Assembly: GCA_903858935.1 (NCBI GenBank)
Contig: CAIOKO010000266.1
Coordinates: forward strand, 1 to 37,685
Length of the DNA stretch: 37,685 nucleotides
Origin: an uncultured Schlesneria sp.
GTDB taxonomy: Bacteria > Planctomycetota > Planctomycetia > Planctomycetales > Planctomycetaceae
Reading direction: 5' to 3'
The position numbers and the translations under genes are program-made. Shown one piece after another: positions 26,087 through 35,603 of the stretch (position 1 is its first letter; each line of letters opens with the position of its first letter). The notes beneath the pieces are model-generated. The model did not search any database and was not told the DNA's origin. It worked only from the letters and a program-made list of their open reading frames with translations.

Positions 26087-29000
26087 TTAAGCGTGATGAC
26101 CCGTGGAGTGATGGCCGGCGCCGTGCGGTTCGGCCCTCTCACTCAAAGGCGTCTCATGCTCGTCCTGAATGAATTTGCCGCTCTTGCTGACAATCACCGC
26201 GAACAAGTAATAAAGACCAGGAATGAGCAAGACCCCGATCACTGTTCCTAATAGCATCCCGCCGACTGCAGTGGCACCAATCGTGCGGTTGGCGATCGCC
26301 CCTGGGCCGGAGGCCCGGAGAAGCGGGATCAGACCGGCGATGAAGGCGAATGAGGTCATCAGAATCGGCCGGAATCGCAATTTTCCACCTTCGATACCCG
26401 CTTCCTTGATGCTGACCCCTTCCTGATTCCGTTGTACCGCGAATTCGACGATCAGAATTGCGTTCTTGCCCAATAGTCCTACCAGCATGACCAGACCAAT
26501 CTGGCAGTAGACGTCATTGGCCAAACCCATTGCCTGAAGGAGGAAAAATGACCCGAAGATCCCAACCGGCAGCGACAGGATGACTGCCAGCGGCAGGATG
26601 AAACTTTCATACTGCGCAACCAACACCAGATAGACGAAAATGACGACGATCAAAAAGATGATAATCGCTTCGCTCCCTTTGCCTGCCTCGTCATAGGCGA
26701 GAGCTTCCCAGCCGATCCCATAACCCCGAGGCAACGTTTCCTTGGCGACCTCTTTGATCGCCGCGATTGCTTCACCGCTGCTGTACCCGGCAGCCGGCGA
26801 AAGCTGAATGGGTGCCGAAGGGTACAAGTTGTAACGGTTGATCTCGTTCAAGCCCTGTTGTTTTTTGAGCGTCATGAACGATGAGTAAGGGACCATATCC
26901 CCTTTGTCGTTTTTGACGAACAAATTGTCGAAATCCTCGGGATACCGCCGGAACTCGGGCAAGGCCTGGACAAACACCTTATAAAACTGGTTGAAGCGGA
27001 CGAAGCCTTGCTCCCAGGTGCTACCGACGACGATCGACAGGTTGTCCATCGCATCCTTGATCGACACCCCCTTTTGCATGGCCACATCGTTGTTGATGAC
27101 CAGCTCATACTGCGGGTAGTTGCTGGCGAAAAACGTGAAGATACTCTTCAATTCCTTACGCTTCTCCAAAGCCGCCAGGAACTTTTCCGTCTCTTCTCCC
27201 AGCCGCTTGTAGTTCATCGTGTTCGTTTTATCCAAAACACGGAAGGAGACCCCACCGGCCGCGCCGAAGCCAGGAACTGCGGGGGGTTCGAAGAACTCGA
27301 GCTTGACGTTGCTCATTTTTTTGCCTTCACGCTCCAGTTCCTCAATGATCTCCTTCGAGGTCATCTTGCGCTCGGACCAAGGCTTCAAGTTGATCAGGCA
27401 AGTCCCCGCGTTCGAGCCTCGTCCTTCAGTGAGAACTTCGTAACCGGCCAATGCAGAAACCGAGTTGATGCCATCGATGGACTTGGCAATCTTTTGCAGT
27501 TCTTCGGATTTCGAGTTTGTGTATTCGAGCGTCGAGCCTGGAGGAGTCTGCAGAATCCCGTAGATCATCCCCTGGTCTTCGAGCGGGATGAAGCCTGCGG
27601 GAAGATGAGTATTCACGAGGACGACGCCAACGATGAAGGCTCCGATCGCCGCCAATGTCAGAATCGGTTGCGCGACAATCGGGCGCAGGAACGCAGCAAA
27701 ACCGAGCGTTACCTTCTCGACGCCGCGGTCGAAGGTTTTCCGGATGAAAGGTAAGATATTCAGCAACAGACCAGGCCAGCCCCAAAGATGATAAATGAGA
27801 TAGTTCAACAGGATCGCGACTGCTCCTCCCCCAACAACCATCGCAATAAACCCCAGCCACCCGCGCTTCTCTGCATGAGCACCGTGAGGCTTGAGAATCA
27901 TCGCACAGAGGACTGGAGTGAGGGTCAATGCCACGACCCCCGAGAGCACGATGGACGTGGCCATCGTGATGCCGAACTGCCGATAGAACTGACCCACCGG
28001 ACCAGGAATGAAGGTCACAGGAACGAAAACCGCTGTCATCACCAGGGTGATGGCGATAATCGCTCCGCTGATCTCGTTAATGACCTCCTTGGTTGCCAGA
28101 TAGGGAGAGAGGTGCTTTTCTGCCATCTTGGCGTGCACGGCTTCAACTACCACGATGGCGTCGTCTACGACCACGCCGATTGCCAGCACCAATGCGAAGA
28201 GTGTGATCAGATTGATCGACAGACCCAACATCTGCATGAAGAAGAAGGCTCCGATCAGCGAGACCGGCACAGCCAGAGTCGGGATCAGAGTGGACCGAAG
28301 GTCGCCGAGGAACATATAGACGACGATCGAGACCAGCACGAAGGCCTCCAGCAGCGTGTGAAGCACCTGCTCGATTGAGGCTTCAAGGAAGGTGGAGACG
28401 TCGTAGCTGACCTCAAATTTCATTCCGGGAGGGAATGACTCCTGCAATTCATGGAGTTGCTCTTTTACTTCCTCGATAACCGTCGTGGCGTTTGTGCCTG
28501 GAATCTGTTTCAGGACGATTGCCGCGGATGGGTTTCCGTCGATGTTGGAGTAAATGTTGTAATACGAAGGGCCCAGCTCAACCTGGGCAACGTCCTTAAG
28601 ACGCAGGATCTCGCCGTCAGGATTTGCCTTCAAAACGATATTTTCATACTGCTCAGGCTTGTTATAGCGTCCAACCCAGGTCAACACGTATTCAACGGTT
28701 TGCGAGGTTCTGCCAGTCGCCTGACCAAGCCGTCCAGGCGAACCAATCATACTTTGTTCGGAGACGGCCTTCATGACCTCGTCGGCGGAAAGGTTGTAGG
28801 CTCGCATCCGCTCGAGATTCAGCCAGACCCGCATGGCCATCGCACGACTGCCGAGGATGTTGGCGCTGCCGATACCCCGGACGCGCTTGATCTCGGGAAC
28901 AACGTTCACGAACGCATAGTTGTAAAGGAAATCCTGATTGTGGCCTGGATCGGTACTATAGAGGTTCACGTACATCAGCATGCTGGTCATGGACTGAAGA

Positions 29001-29386
29001 ACGACGATCCCCTCACGTTCCACGATGTCCGGGAGACGTTGCTTCACGGTCTGGATTCGATTCTGCACGTTCAGAACGGCGACGTTCGGGTCGGTCCCCG
29101 GGTGGAAGACGATCAGGATCTGCGCCTCACCGGCACTGGTCCCTGCGGAGACCATGTAACGCATGTCCTGTACGCCGTTGATCGCCTGCTCGAGGATGAC
29201 CAGCACCGAGTCGACCAGAACGTTAGCGCTGGCACCAGGGAAAGAGACGTTAACCACCACGCTCGGCGGAGCGACGTTAGGGAACTGCGAGACCGGGAGT
29301 GTCGCGATCGACAGGCCCCCCAGAAACAAAATGATGATCGAAATAACGATCGCCAGGGCAGGCCTGTGGAGGAATCGTGAGAACAT
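26087..29386 (-). CDS. RND efflux permease, HAE1 (AcrB/MexB) family
   Basis: 1099 aa, ATG at 29386 with only a weak distant AGGA. It opens with MFSRFLHRPALAIVISIIIL and has the two RND halves, each with a large periplasmic loop. TM4 has GVVVDDAIVVVEAV (~400-415), holding the paired Asp of the proton relay at about 407-408, as in AcrB. The Pro/Gly-rich VFVPVTFIPGPVGQFYRQF and the second-half stretch LVMLVGLLGKNAILIVEFAV confirm HAE1 type, so organic compounds such as drugs or solvents are the likely substrates, not metals. Two features are less usual: an extra hydrophobic segment between the halves (~500-550, GFIAMVVGGGAVAILLNYLI), and a His-rich tail (HGAGHHSTGHHA). It is 52 nt downstream of the adaptor gene, the same operon. 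Confidence 0.96.
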   Translation of the reverse strand: MFSRFLHRPALAIVISIIILFLGGLSIATLPVSQFPNVAPPSVVVNVSFPGASANVLVDSVLVILEQAINGVQDMRYMVSAGTSAGEAQILIVFHPGTDPNVAVLNVQNRIQTVKQRLPDIVEREGIVVLQSMTSMLMYVNLYSTDPGHNQDFLYNYAFVNVVPEIKRVRGIGSANILGSRAMAMRVWLNLERMRAYNLSADEVMKAVSEQSMIGSPGRLGQATGRTSQTVEYVLTWVGRYNKPEQYENIVLKANPDGEILRLKDVAQVELGPSYYNIYSNIDGNPSAAIVLKQIPGTNATTVIEEVKEQLHELQESFPPGMKFEVSYDVSTFLEASIEQVLHTLLEAFVLVSIVVYMFLGDLRSTLIPTLAVPVSLIGAFFFMQMLGLSINLITLFALVLAIGVVVDDAIVVVEAVHAKMAEKHLSPYLATKEVINEISGAIIAITLVMTAVFVPVTFIPGPVGQFYRQFGITMATSIVLSGVVALTLTPVLCAMILKPHGAHAEKRGWLGFIAMVVGGGAVAILLNYLIYHLWGWPGLLLNILPFIRKTFDRGVEKVTLGFAAFLRPIVAQPILTLAAIGAFIVGVVLVNTHLPAGFIPLEDQGMIYGILQTPPGSTLEYTNSKSEELQKIAKSIDGINSVSALAGYEVLTEGRGSNAGTCLINLKPWSERKMTSKEIIEELEREGKKMSNVKLEFFEPPAVPGFGAAGGVSFRVLDKTNTMNYKRLGEETEKFLAALEKRKELKSIFTFFASNYPQYELVINNDVAMQKGVSIKDAMDNLSIVVGSTWEQGFVRFNQFYKVFVQALPEFRRYPEDFDNLFVKNDKGDMVPYSSFMTLKKQQGLNEINRYNLYPSAPIQLSPAAGYSSGEAIAAIKEVAKETLPRGYGIGWEALAYDEAGKGSEAIIIFLIVVIFVYLVLVAQYESFILPLAVILSLPVGIFGSFFLLQAMGLANDVYCQIGLVMLVGLLGKNAILIVEFAVQRNQEGVSIKEAGIEGGKLRFRPILMTSFAFIAGLIPLLRASGPGAIANRTIGATAVGGMLLGTVIGVLLIPGLYYLFAVIVSKSGKFIQDEHETPLSERAEPHGAGHHSTGHHA

Positions 29387-29438
29387 ATTTTTAAGAGAAT
29401 CCTGTTGTGATCCGTCATTCCGAGCGGAGAGGTAGTCG

Positions 29439-30530
29439 CTATTCCGCGTGGTTTTTCAGGTTTGCAGCCACATGATCCGGATGACGATCCTCGTATTCCA
29501 CCTTGTCACCGTCGTGAACCTGACGGATTCCCTCAAGCACGATCTTGTCGTTAACGTCAACCCCCTTCTTGATGACATAAAGATCTTCTAATTCGTTCTG
29601 GACGAAGATCTCGCGCTGATGGGCCACATCATCTTTGTCGACCACGAAAACGTAGCGTTTCTCGAGAACTTCGAAAACAGCCCTTTGAGGGATTACGATC
29701 GCGTCATTCTGAACCCGGCTGATCAGGATCGTACCGGTCTGACCATGGCGAAGCAAACGGTCTGGATTCGCAAAGTCCGCGCGAAATTTTATGTTTCCGG
29801 TCTCATTGTTGAAGTCTGCTTCGATTGCGCCGATCTTGCCGGTCTGTGAAAACTTTTCACCGTTTGCCAGCATCAGCTCAACTTTCAGATCCTCACGATG
29901 ACTTATTTCTGTCATATATTTCAGGTAATCTTTTTCCGGGACATTGAAATAGACCCACATCAGGCTGTTATCAGACAAGGTCGTGAGAATCTCACCTTCC
30001 TGAACCAGGCTCCCTTGCTGGTGAAGCAGACGGTCAACGATTCCATCGAAAGGGGCTTTCACTGTCGCGAAGCCCAATTCAGCCGCCGCCAGCTCCGCCT
30101 TCGCTGAGGCCTCTTTCAGCTTGGCCTCTGCCATTAACTTCTCGTTATTTGAGACCACTTTGTCGGCAACCAGCTTGGACGTAAAATTTAAATCGAGTTG
30201 TGCGACGTTCTTCCTGGCCAACTCGGCGTCATATTTCGCCTGATAGATCGTCGGGATGACGTTGAACATCAAATCCCCAGCCTTCACCGTCTGACCCTCT
30301 TTGAGGGGAATCGCCTCCAGATACCCCATCTCCAGTGCGCGAATCTTGATGTGACGCTGCGAGTGAATCTGGCAGACATACTGCTGGGTGAGGGTGACCG
30401 CCTTCGACTCGGGGCTGGTCGCGACGATCTTATGAGCCTCGTGATGGTGCTCCGCGACGTGCTTGGCGCATCCAGGGACTGACAAAGCGATGACGACGAG
30501 AGCAACTGGTACAATCGACGGAAATCTCAT
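29439..30530 (-). CDS. RND periplasmic adaptor (membrane fusion) lipoprotein
   Basis: 363 aa, ATG at 30530. Lipoprotein signal VPVALVVIALSVPGC, Cys21. Immediately after it comes a His cluster (HVAEHHHEAHK). Then the hybrid arrangement of MFP proteins: barrel-sandwich/lipoyl half (IKIRALEMGYLEAIPLKEGQ, ~62-81), an alpha-helical hairpin (LARKNVAQLDLNF to AELAAAELGFATVKAPFDGI, ~105-165), second lipoyl half (LHQQGSLVQEGEILTTLSD), beta-barrel and membrane-proximal domains (GKIGAIEADF, RHGQTGTILISR, VIPQRAVFEVLEKRYVFVVD). It links the permease encoded 52 nt downstream to the outer-membrane channel. The lipobox VPGC with Pro at -2 is shared with the outer-membrane factor at 22858-24429, hinting that they belong together. 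No regulator gene is adjacent. Confidence 0.95.
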   Translation of the reverse strand: MRFPSIVPVALVVIALSVPGCAKHVAEHHHEAHKIVATSPESKAVTLTQQYVCQIHSQRHIKIRALEMGYLEAIPLKEGQTVKAGDLMFNVIPTIYQAKYDAELARKNVAQLDLNFTSKLVADKVVSNNEKLMAEAKLKEASAKAELAAAELGFATVKAPFDGIVDRLLHQQGSLVQEGEILTTLSDNSLMWVYFNVPEKDYLKYMTEISHREDLKVELMLANGEKFSQTGKIGAIEADFNNETGNIKFRADFANPDRLLRHGQTGTILISRVQNDAIVIPQRAVFEVLEKRYVFVVDKDDVAHQREIFVQNELEDLYVIKKGVDVNDKIVLEGIRQVHDGDKVEYEDRHPDHVAANLKNHAE

Positions 30531-31392
30531 TTGAATCTTTTCTCTTTTTTCGTGCGGGTAATCAGACTTTCACGGGAAAGTCAGCAATGCAAATAAGTCG
30601 GTTAAACGAGGCGAAGCCAGCTCATTGAGATCTCGATAAAGGGTTTCCTGTTGGGTTACCACTCGAGCCGAGACTGACATCTCGGCCATGGAATTCATCG
30701 CAACGGATCAATTAACCCCACTGCAAAAACGCACTAACATACATGAATTCTAGTTCGTGTATTATATGTCATCTATCGATTATTGGCAAACCTGTTCTCC
30801 AGCGGTCTGGCATTTCCAACGAAAGATTCAGGAAACTGGCAGGAACGGTTGGCGTTACCGTTCGCATCACGACACACACGAAACGCAGTTCGCACGCCAA
30901 TTGTGCGGGTATCGCCATTTCCTTCGAAAAATTCAGGAAAATCAGCGGTCCATCGACATTCTGGTGACGTGATTGATCTCGTCGGGTTGACAAGCTCAAC
31001 AACCACAACATGATCGCCTTAACTCATTATTTTGATGTGTGTTATGAATAAAAACAGCCGCGTCAAGCGATTAGCTTCGTGAACAATCAGCAGGTGAATT
31101 GACCGGTTGAATCACAAAAAACGTTAAATCAGGCCGGAAAATGAATTGCTCTGCAAACTGCTCAGCCTGAAAAAAATCTGCACGTTGTGACGGGAAGCGT
31201 AGGCCAAGACCTTCTGCTCAAATCGACTTGCTCGCTGCATCAATATTGAGTTGCGCAATAAACGAGCGTCAATGCACTAAATATCAGCGATCGTCTTTAT
31301 CACAAGACATCTTCGACTGCTTTTTTCTAAAAGACTTCGGAGTCGTCCAACGCTGTCAATCCATTAGTGATTGCTTACCCAACGAGCATACC
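30531..31392. other. 862-bp gene-free region upstream of the efflux operon
   Basis: It holds no believable gene. A 25-bp direct repeat (CATTTCCAACGAAAGATTCA then GGAAA at 30811-30835; 30916-30940 differs at 3 bases) frames two small dyads, GAACGGT/ACCGTTC and CGCAC/GTGCG. These could be regulator sites for the efflux promoter. Nearer dabA the sequence is AT-rich, with a weak GACT/AGTC hairpin plus T-run just after the dabA end (near 31330-31350) that may act as a terminator. Confidence 0.45.
30811..30940. repeat. Pair of 25-bp direct repeats, 105 bp apart
   Basis: 30811-30835 and 30916-30940 match at 22 of 25 positions (CATTTCC..CGAAA.ATTCAGGAAA). Each unit is itself partly palindromic, TTTCC near the left against GGAAA at the right end, as expected for a binding site. 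Located about 280-410 nt upstream of the adaptor start. Confidence 0.5.
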
Positions 31393-33912
31393 TTATTCCG
31401 TCCAAACCGAATTGGAGCTGAATCTGTAAAAACGTTCATCATCGAGGGCCATCAGTGACAACCAGCCATTTGTCACGAGCTGATGTACGTTGGCATGCTT
31501 GTTGACGATCTGCTCGATCGCTCTTCGAGGGGCCTCCACAACGACGAGTAATCTCAGTGGTTCATGCTGGAATTGCTTGCCGTCATGTACTGATTGCCAC
31601 GGGAGACCAGTCATGATGTCTCCCCCGTTTCCTTCGAAGACTCCGAATTGCCCCACAACATTGTGAATCAGTTTGTTTCCGCTTCCGAAAGCACGGTTAT
31701 CAACGGTCGAGGCGTAGTATTGCAGGTTAATCCAGTTCGTAACGACCATCGGAGCTGTCATGATCAGCTCCAGCGTTTTGAAATCGGGATCGTTGTGATA
31801 GTCGTAGCTGTGAAGAAAAGTCCGCCCGCTTAGCTCGAGCCCTTGCGTCCGAGACCGGGGTGCGATCACGAAGGCCGCGTTGCCTGCCAGCCCCCATTCC
31901 GGCCGAACTTCCGACCAGTCACGACTCCGTCGCAACAGGTCATCGGCATCAGAATCGATGAATCGTTCGGTCCGTTCGTTTCGACAAAGCCCGCCAGATT
32001 TCTCAACCCAAGTCTTCACCTGAGCGAAGTCGGCAGCGTGAGTCACCGGCATAGTTTGCGGATCGAAGAACCGAATTTCGTCGGTTGTCGTATTGTGGAC
32101 CGCCGCCATGAAAATGGTGTCATCCGGGATGTGAATTCCTCGTTCACCCAAACCAGTTCGTACGTGCGGGGAATTCAGCAGGGCGACCGCGGCCCTGGCG
32201 TTGGGCTCACCCGAATGTCCCCCGCATGCTCCGCAGTCGAGCCCCGCTTTATAGGGGTTATTGACGACGTCACAAACATGACCACACAAGGTAACGATTC
32301 GCCCGAAATTCTTCCTGAGTCCCAGATTTTGTAAGATCCCCTCAGCCAGGTTGACCTGCGCGTTACTCGAAATCCCCGAAGATCCATTTCCATCAATTTC
32401 AGGCCCCAGGGATTCGAGCAGATTTGATGGAATGCCATCCATATCTCCCTTTTGGACTGGTGGAACCAGTCCAAAAGAAGTCATCAGAAGCTTGGAAAAG
32501 TAAGTGAGACCGAGGGACTCGACAAACGAGAAACAAGAAACGGCGGAAGTCTGAAATGACTTCCACGACTTTCGTGAAACCCGGATCGTTTTACGATCAA
32601 CGATGGCTCGCGACGCCACCTGTTCATCGGCATCACGCAATGATTCATGGATGCGAAAGCCTGGTTTCAGCAGGACGGGACATTGAGCCGATCCGGTGTT
32701 TTCCGCGAAAGGAATATACTCGAGTGCCACACCGAAAAAACCAGCGAAGCCAAATGTCTCGATCTCGTCACTGCAGGATTCAAGGTGACGTCGCATCACC
32801 TCGGACCTGACATCGATACAAAAGACCATTTGCAGCGTCTTTCGCTTCTTGTCAACCGCTGATTCAGAGTGTCTCAAGAGTTTCTGACTGAGTTCTGCCT
32901 GATAAGATTTTTCAGCCGCAACTTGAAGGAGATAACGAACCAGGAGATCCCTTCCTGGAGTGGGTAATGCCGCTTCGGCGAATTCAACCTGGACCGGACA
33001 AAGCCCAAGATCCTGCGGAATGCCGGGGACAGACTTCAGCGCCACGTCATACGCCAGCCGAATTGCGAGAAGTCCGATCAGGTCTTCGTTTCGCTCGCCG
33101 TTGAATTCTGCTTCACGAACTCGATACTTGACGAACGAAGCCCAACCGGCGATCGAGAACAACTCGCACAGCAGAAACTGTCGCCAGCAGGATTGAGGAA
33201 TTTCTAGGTCATTCAGCAACTGTGGGATGGCGTCTTTTGCCGTCGCAGGCATTTGTGCGACGAACGCTCGAAAACCTGTCAGACCTAACAGATCCATCCG
33301 CCAGCCGATCTGCGCGGCCGCGTGCCAGGCTTCGTAAAGTGACAGTCCGCGCCATGGGCTGGACCAGATCGCCTGCCCGTCATCGAAATGAGCAGCACAG
33401 TGCCGAGAAATGTCGTTGATGATATGGCTGGACCAATGACTTCCAAGTTGTCGGTCAACAGCGCCCGCCACTGTGAAGAATCTCGATCCCAAGGCCTCGC
33501 TCGCCTGCAAGTCCCCATCAATTTCGTCGAACAACCGGGTGAAGTCAAAACCCTCGTACAGTTCTGGATATTCTTCCTGACATTGGGCGAAGGCGAGCTC
33601 GATCTGAGTTTGCGACAGACGCTCTTGTTCAATCAATGACCGGAAATATTCTTTCGGCATCAAGAGACTGCAATCGCGAACGCTGCTGAGTGTCTGCTGG
33701 GCGTCAAGAAACTTTTGATCGGCCAGACCCATATAAGGGTTGACCGCCACGTAATCATTCAGCGGCCAGACCGGCGACAGGATCCGCTCGACATCGGCAA
33801 GGATTTCATCAAAGGACACGTCAGTGGCTTCCATCTGATCGGTGTTTACGGTCGGTAATTCGAACACTTCGAGATCCCGAACTAGTTTTTCAGTCGCAAT
33901 GGGGGAGATCAC
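31393..33912 (-). CDS. dabA: DabA inorganic carbon uptake subunit (DUF2309/UPF0753)
   Basis: 839 aa, GTG start at 33912 with GGA 8 nt upstream. N-terminal PVWPLNDYVAVNPYMGLADQ is the DUF2309 hallmark. The carbonic-anhydrase-like zinc site residues are visible: MVFCIDVRSE (Cys ~364, Asp two residues on) and, further down, CGHVCDVVNNPYKAGLDCGACGGHSG (His ~545, Cys ~560). In the DAB system (described in Halothiobacillus) DabA is a cytoplasmic, membrane-attached enzyme that hydrates CO2 to bicarbonate when coupled to the cation-conducting DabB. The dabB-like gene lies 57 nt upstream on the same strand, so the pair is complete. In a heterotroph it would supply bicarbonate for anaplerotic carboxylation; that is inference. 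A perfect 12-bp hairpin at 32449-32477 lies in the coding sequence. Confidence 0.95.
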   Translation of the reverse strand: MISPIATEKLVRDLEVFELPTVNTDQMEATDVSFDEILADVERILSPVWPLNDYVAVNPYMGLADQKFLDAQQTLSSVRDCSLLMPKEYFRSLIEQERLSQTQIELAFAQCQEEYPELYEGFDFTRLFDEIDGDLQASEALGSRFFTVAGAVDRQLGSHWSSHIINDISRHCAAHFDDGQAIWSSPWRGLSLYEAWHAAAQIGWRMDLLGLTGFRAFVAQMPATAKDAIPQLLNDLEIPQSCWRQFLLCELFSIAGWASFVKYRVREAEFNGERNEDLIGLLAIRLAYDVALKSVPGIPQDLGLCPVQVEFAEAALPTPGRDLLVRYLLQVAAEKSYQAELSQKLLRHSESAVDKKRKTLQMVFCIDVRSEVMRRHLESCSDEIETFGFAGFFGVALEYIPFAENTGSAQCPVLLKPGFRIHESLRDADEQVASRAIVDRKTIRVSRKSWKSFQTSAVSCFSFVESLGLTYFSKLLMTSFGLVPPVQKGDMDGIPSNLLESLGPEIDGNGSSGISSNAQVNLAEGILQNLGLRKNFGRIVTLCGHVCDVVNNPYKAGLDCGACGGHSGEPNARAAVALLNSPHVRTGLGERGIHIPDDTIFMAAVHNTTTDEIRFFDPQTMPVTHAADFAQVKTWVEKSGGLCRNERTERFIDSDADDLLRRSRDWSEVRPEWGLAGNAAFVIAPRSRTQGLELSGRTFLHSYDYHNDPDFKTLELIMTAPMVVTNWINLQYYASTVDNRAFGSGNKLIHNVVGQFGVFEGNGGDIMTGLPWQSVHDGKQFQHEPLRLLVVVEAPRRAIEQIVNKHANVHQLVTNGWLSLMALDDERFYRFSSNSVWTE
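32449..32477 (-). other. Perfect 12-bp hairpin inside dabA
   Basis: Arms CTTTTGGACTGG (32449-32460) and CCAGTCCAAAAG (32466-32477), loop TGGAA, within codons for SFGLVPPVQKG. A stable mRNA hairpin is expected. Confidence 0.6.
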
Positions 33913-33969
33913 GTTTCAAGTCCAGATTTCACGAGGAAATAGAGAGTCGGTTTCAACGCAGGTTTTCCA

Positions 33970-35568
33970 TTATTGAACAGGCGCAGACTGTCCCCAGAAA
34001 CGTGCGGTGAGACGTCTGGCGGGGATATCCAGGTACAACCCATTCATGGCGTGGACATAAAGCGTCCGAACAAACGGTAGATGCGTCAGCGGAATAAAGA
34101 TCGACTGCAGAACGCAGATGAAACCGAATCCCATTGTGACCAGCCAGAAAACAATCCTGTCCATCGATGACGGCGACATCGTCCGATGCGGAACCGTATC
34201 AGCAAGAATGTTATTCATCACCAGAAAAGCGGCGTAATAACAGAAGGTGACCAGTGCACCGGCACAGAGACTTCGGACGGCCATTCGCCACGAACCGGCC
34301 GAAAAACTGTTCCAAAGCATTTGGATGAGCGCGATGTGAAGAACGACTCCCAGGACTGCCGCACCAGACTTGGTCTGCTGGTCGATGTGCATCAGCCACA
34401 AAGGGGCAGCGCAAAGTCCGAAGGCAAACACTGTCGCGATGGGAAGAACCGCCAGTCGGCGGAGCAACGATGGTGAAGGGCCTGAATCGGTGCGCATTCG
34501 CGCTGCCGACTCGAGTACACTCCCGCAACTCAGAAACGAGTAAGCCTTATAGAGCGAGTGCGCCACGATGTGCAACATGGCAGCAGAGTAGGCACCCAGC
34601 CCGCACTGCAACATCATAAAACCCATCTGCGCAATCGTGGAATACGCCAGGGAACGCTTGATACTTGTCTGTGTCAGCATCACCACGCTGCCAAACAGAG
34701 CTGTGAAGCCCCCGACGAGCGCAAGAAGATCGAGTGCCGGTGCTGAGTGCGAGATCAGCGGACTCAGCCGGATGACCAGAAAACCTCCTGCATTAATGAT
34801 CCCGGCATGCATCAGTGCAGAAACCGGAGTAGGAGTTTCCATCGTGTCCGGTAGCCATGTGTGGAACGGAAACTGAGCGGACTTGGAGAGCGCCCCGAGT
34901 GCCAGAAAGACTCCAATCAGTGTCACCAGAAATGTCGTCTCCGTCGAATCCTCTTTCACTGCAGCGAAGAGATCCGTGTACTCGGAACTGCCAAACTGCC
35001 AGAAAGTCAGCCCTAATGCACAAAGCAGCATCAGGTCACCGAGTCGACTGACGAGAAATTTCTTACGAGCGGCCCAGATGGCCCACGACCGATCGGGATA
35101 GTGAGTCAAAAGCTGGTGAAGACCAAAACTGGTCAACATCCAGGCCGCGGTGAACATCACCAGGTTCCGCGAGATGACCATCAGCATGACGGCCCCCAGC
35201 GTGAAGGAAATCCACCGCAGAAAACGACCTTGAGTTGCCTCTCCATCCAGATATCGCAGCGAATATCGCGAGATCACCAGCCCAATAAAACTAATCAGAA
35301 GCAACATCACGATTGCCACACGATCAATATAGACCCCAAATCCGATTGGGATCGGCCAATTCAGTTTAAAAAAAACGACGTCGAGCGGACCTTGCAATGC
35401 CAGAGTGACGGCCGTCGCGAATGAAAGACAACAGGTTAAATACGCAACTGTCATGACGAGATTACGGATGACAGCGACATGGCGGTTCGCCCAAATGTCT
35501 GGAATGGACCCGACTGCAAAAAGAAGCATCGGTGAGATAACAGGCAAAATGGAAAATAAACTTGTCAT
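33970..35568 (-). CDS. dabB: DabB, NuoL-like cation-conducting membrane subunit
   Basis: 532 aa, ATG at 35568. About 13-14 hydrophobic segments. It belongs to the proton-conducting transporter family (NuoL/MrpA): DRVAIVMLLLISFIGLVISR, ALSKSAQFPFHTWLPDTMET then PTPVSALMHAGIINAGG with the conserved lysine and proline, TQTSIKRSLAYSTIAQMGFM and HIVAHSLYKAYSFLSCGSV. At about 530 aa it is shorter than NuoL and lacks the long lateral helix, as expected for DabB. With the DabA-type protein encoded next, it forms a DAB complex in which ion flow drives CO2 hydration. No other nuo or mrp genes are nearby, which argues against a respiratory complex. Separated from the small upstream ORF by 35 nt. Confidence 0.94.
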   Translation of the reverse strand: MTSLFSILPVISPMLLFAVGSIPDIWANRHVAVIRNLVMTVAYLTCCLSFATAVTLALQGPLDVVFFKLNWPIPIGFGVYIDRVAIVMLLLISFIGLVISRYSLRYLDGEATQGRFLRWISFTLGAVMLMVISRNLVMFTAAWMLTSFGLHQLLTHYPDRSWAIWAARKKFLVSRLGDLMLLCALGLTFWQFGSSEYTDLFAAVKEDSTETTFLVTLIGVFLALGALSKSAQFPFHTWLPDTMETPTPVSALMHAGIINAGGFLVIRLSPLISHSAPALDLLALVGGFTALFGSVVMLTQTSIKRSLAYSTIAQMGFMMLQCGLGAYSAAMLHIVAHSLYKAYSFLSCGSVLESAARMRTDSGPSPSLLRRLAVLPIATVFAFGLCAAPLWLMHIDQQTKSGAAVLGVVLHIALIQMLWNSFSAGSWRMAVRSLCAGALVTFCYYAAFLVMNNILADTVPHRTMSPSSMDRIVFWLVTMGFGFICVLQSIFIPLTHLPFVRTLYVHAMNGLYLDIPARRLTARFWGQSAPVQ

Positions 35569-35603
35569 GGTTGGTTTCTCACAGCCGGTCGGCGTTAGCA
35601 GGG

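Noticed and set aside
28451-29380. 309-residue plus-strand frame opposite the RND permease
   Set aside because: Antisense to a certain gene; His/Arg/Asp-rich composition typical of a complementary-strand shadow.
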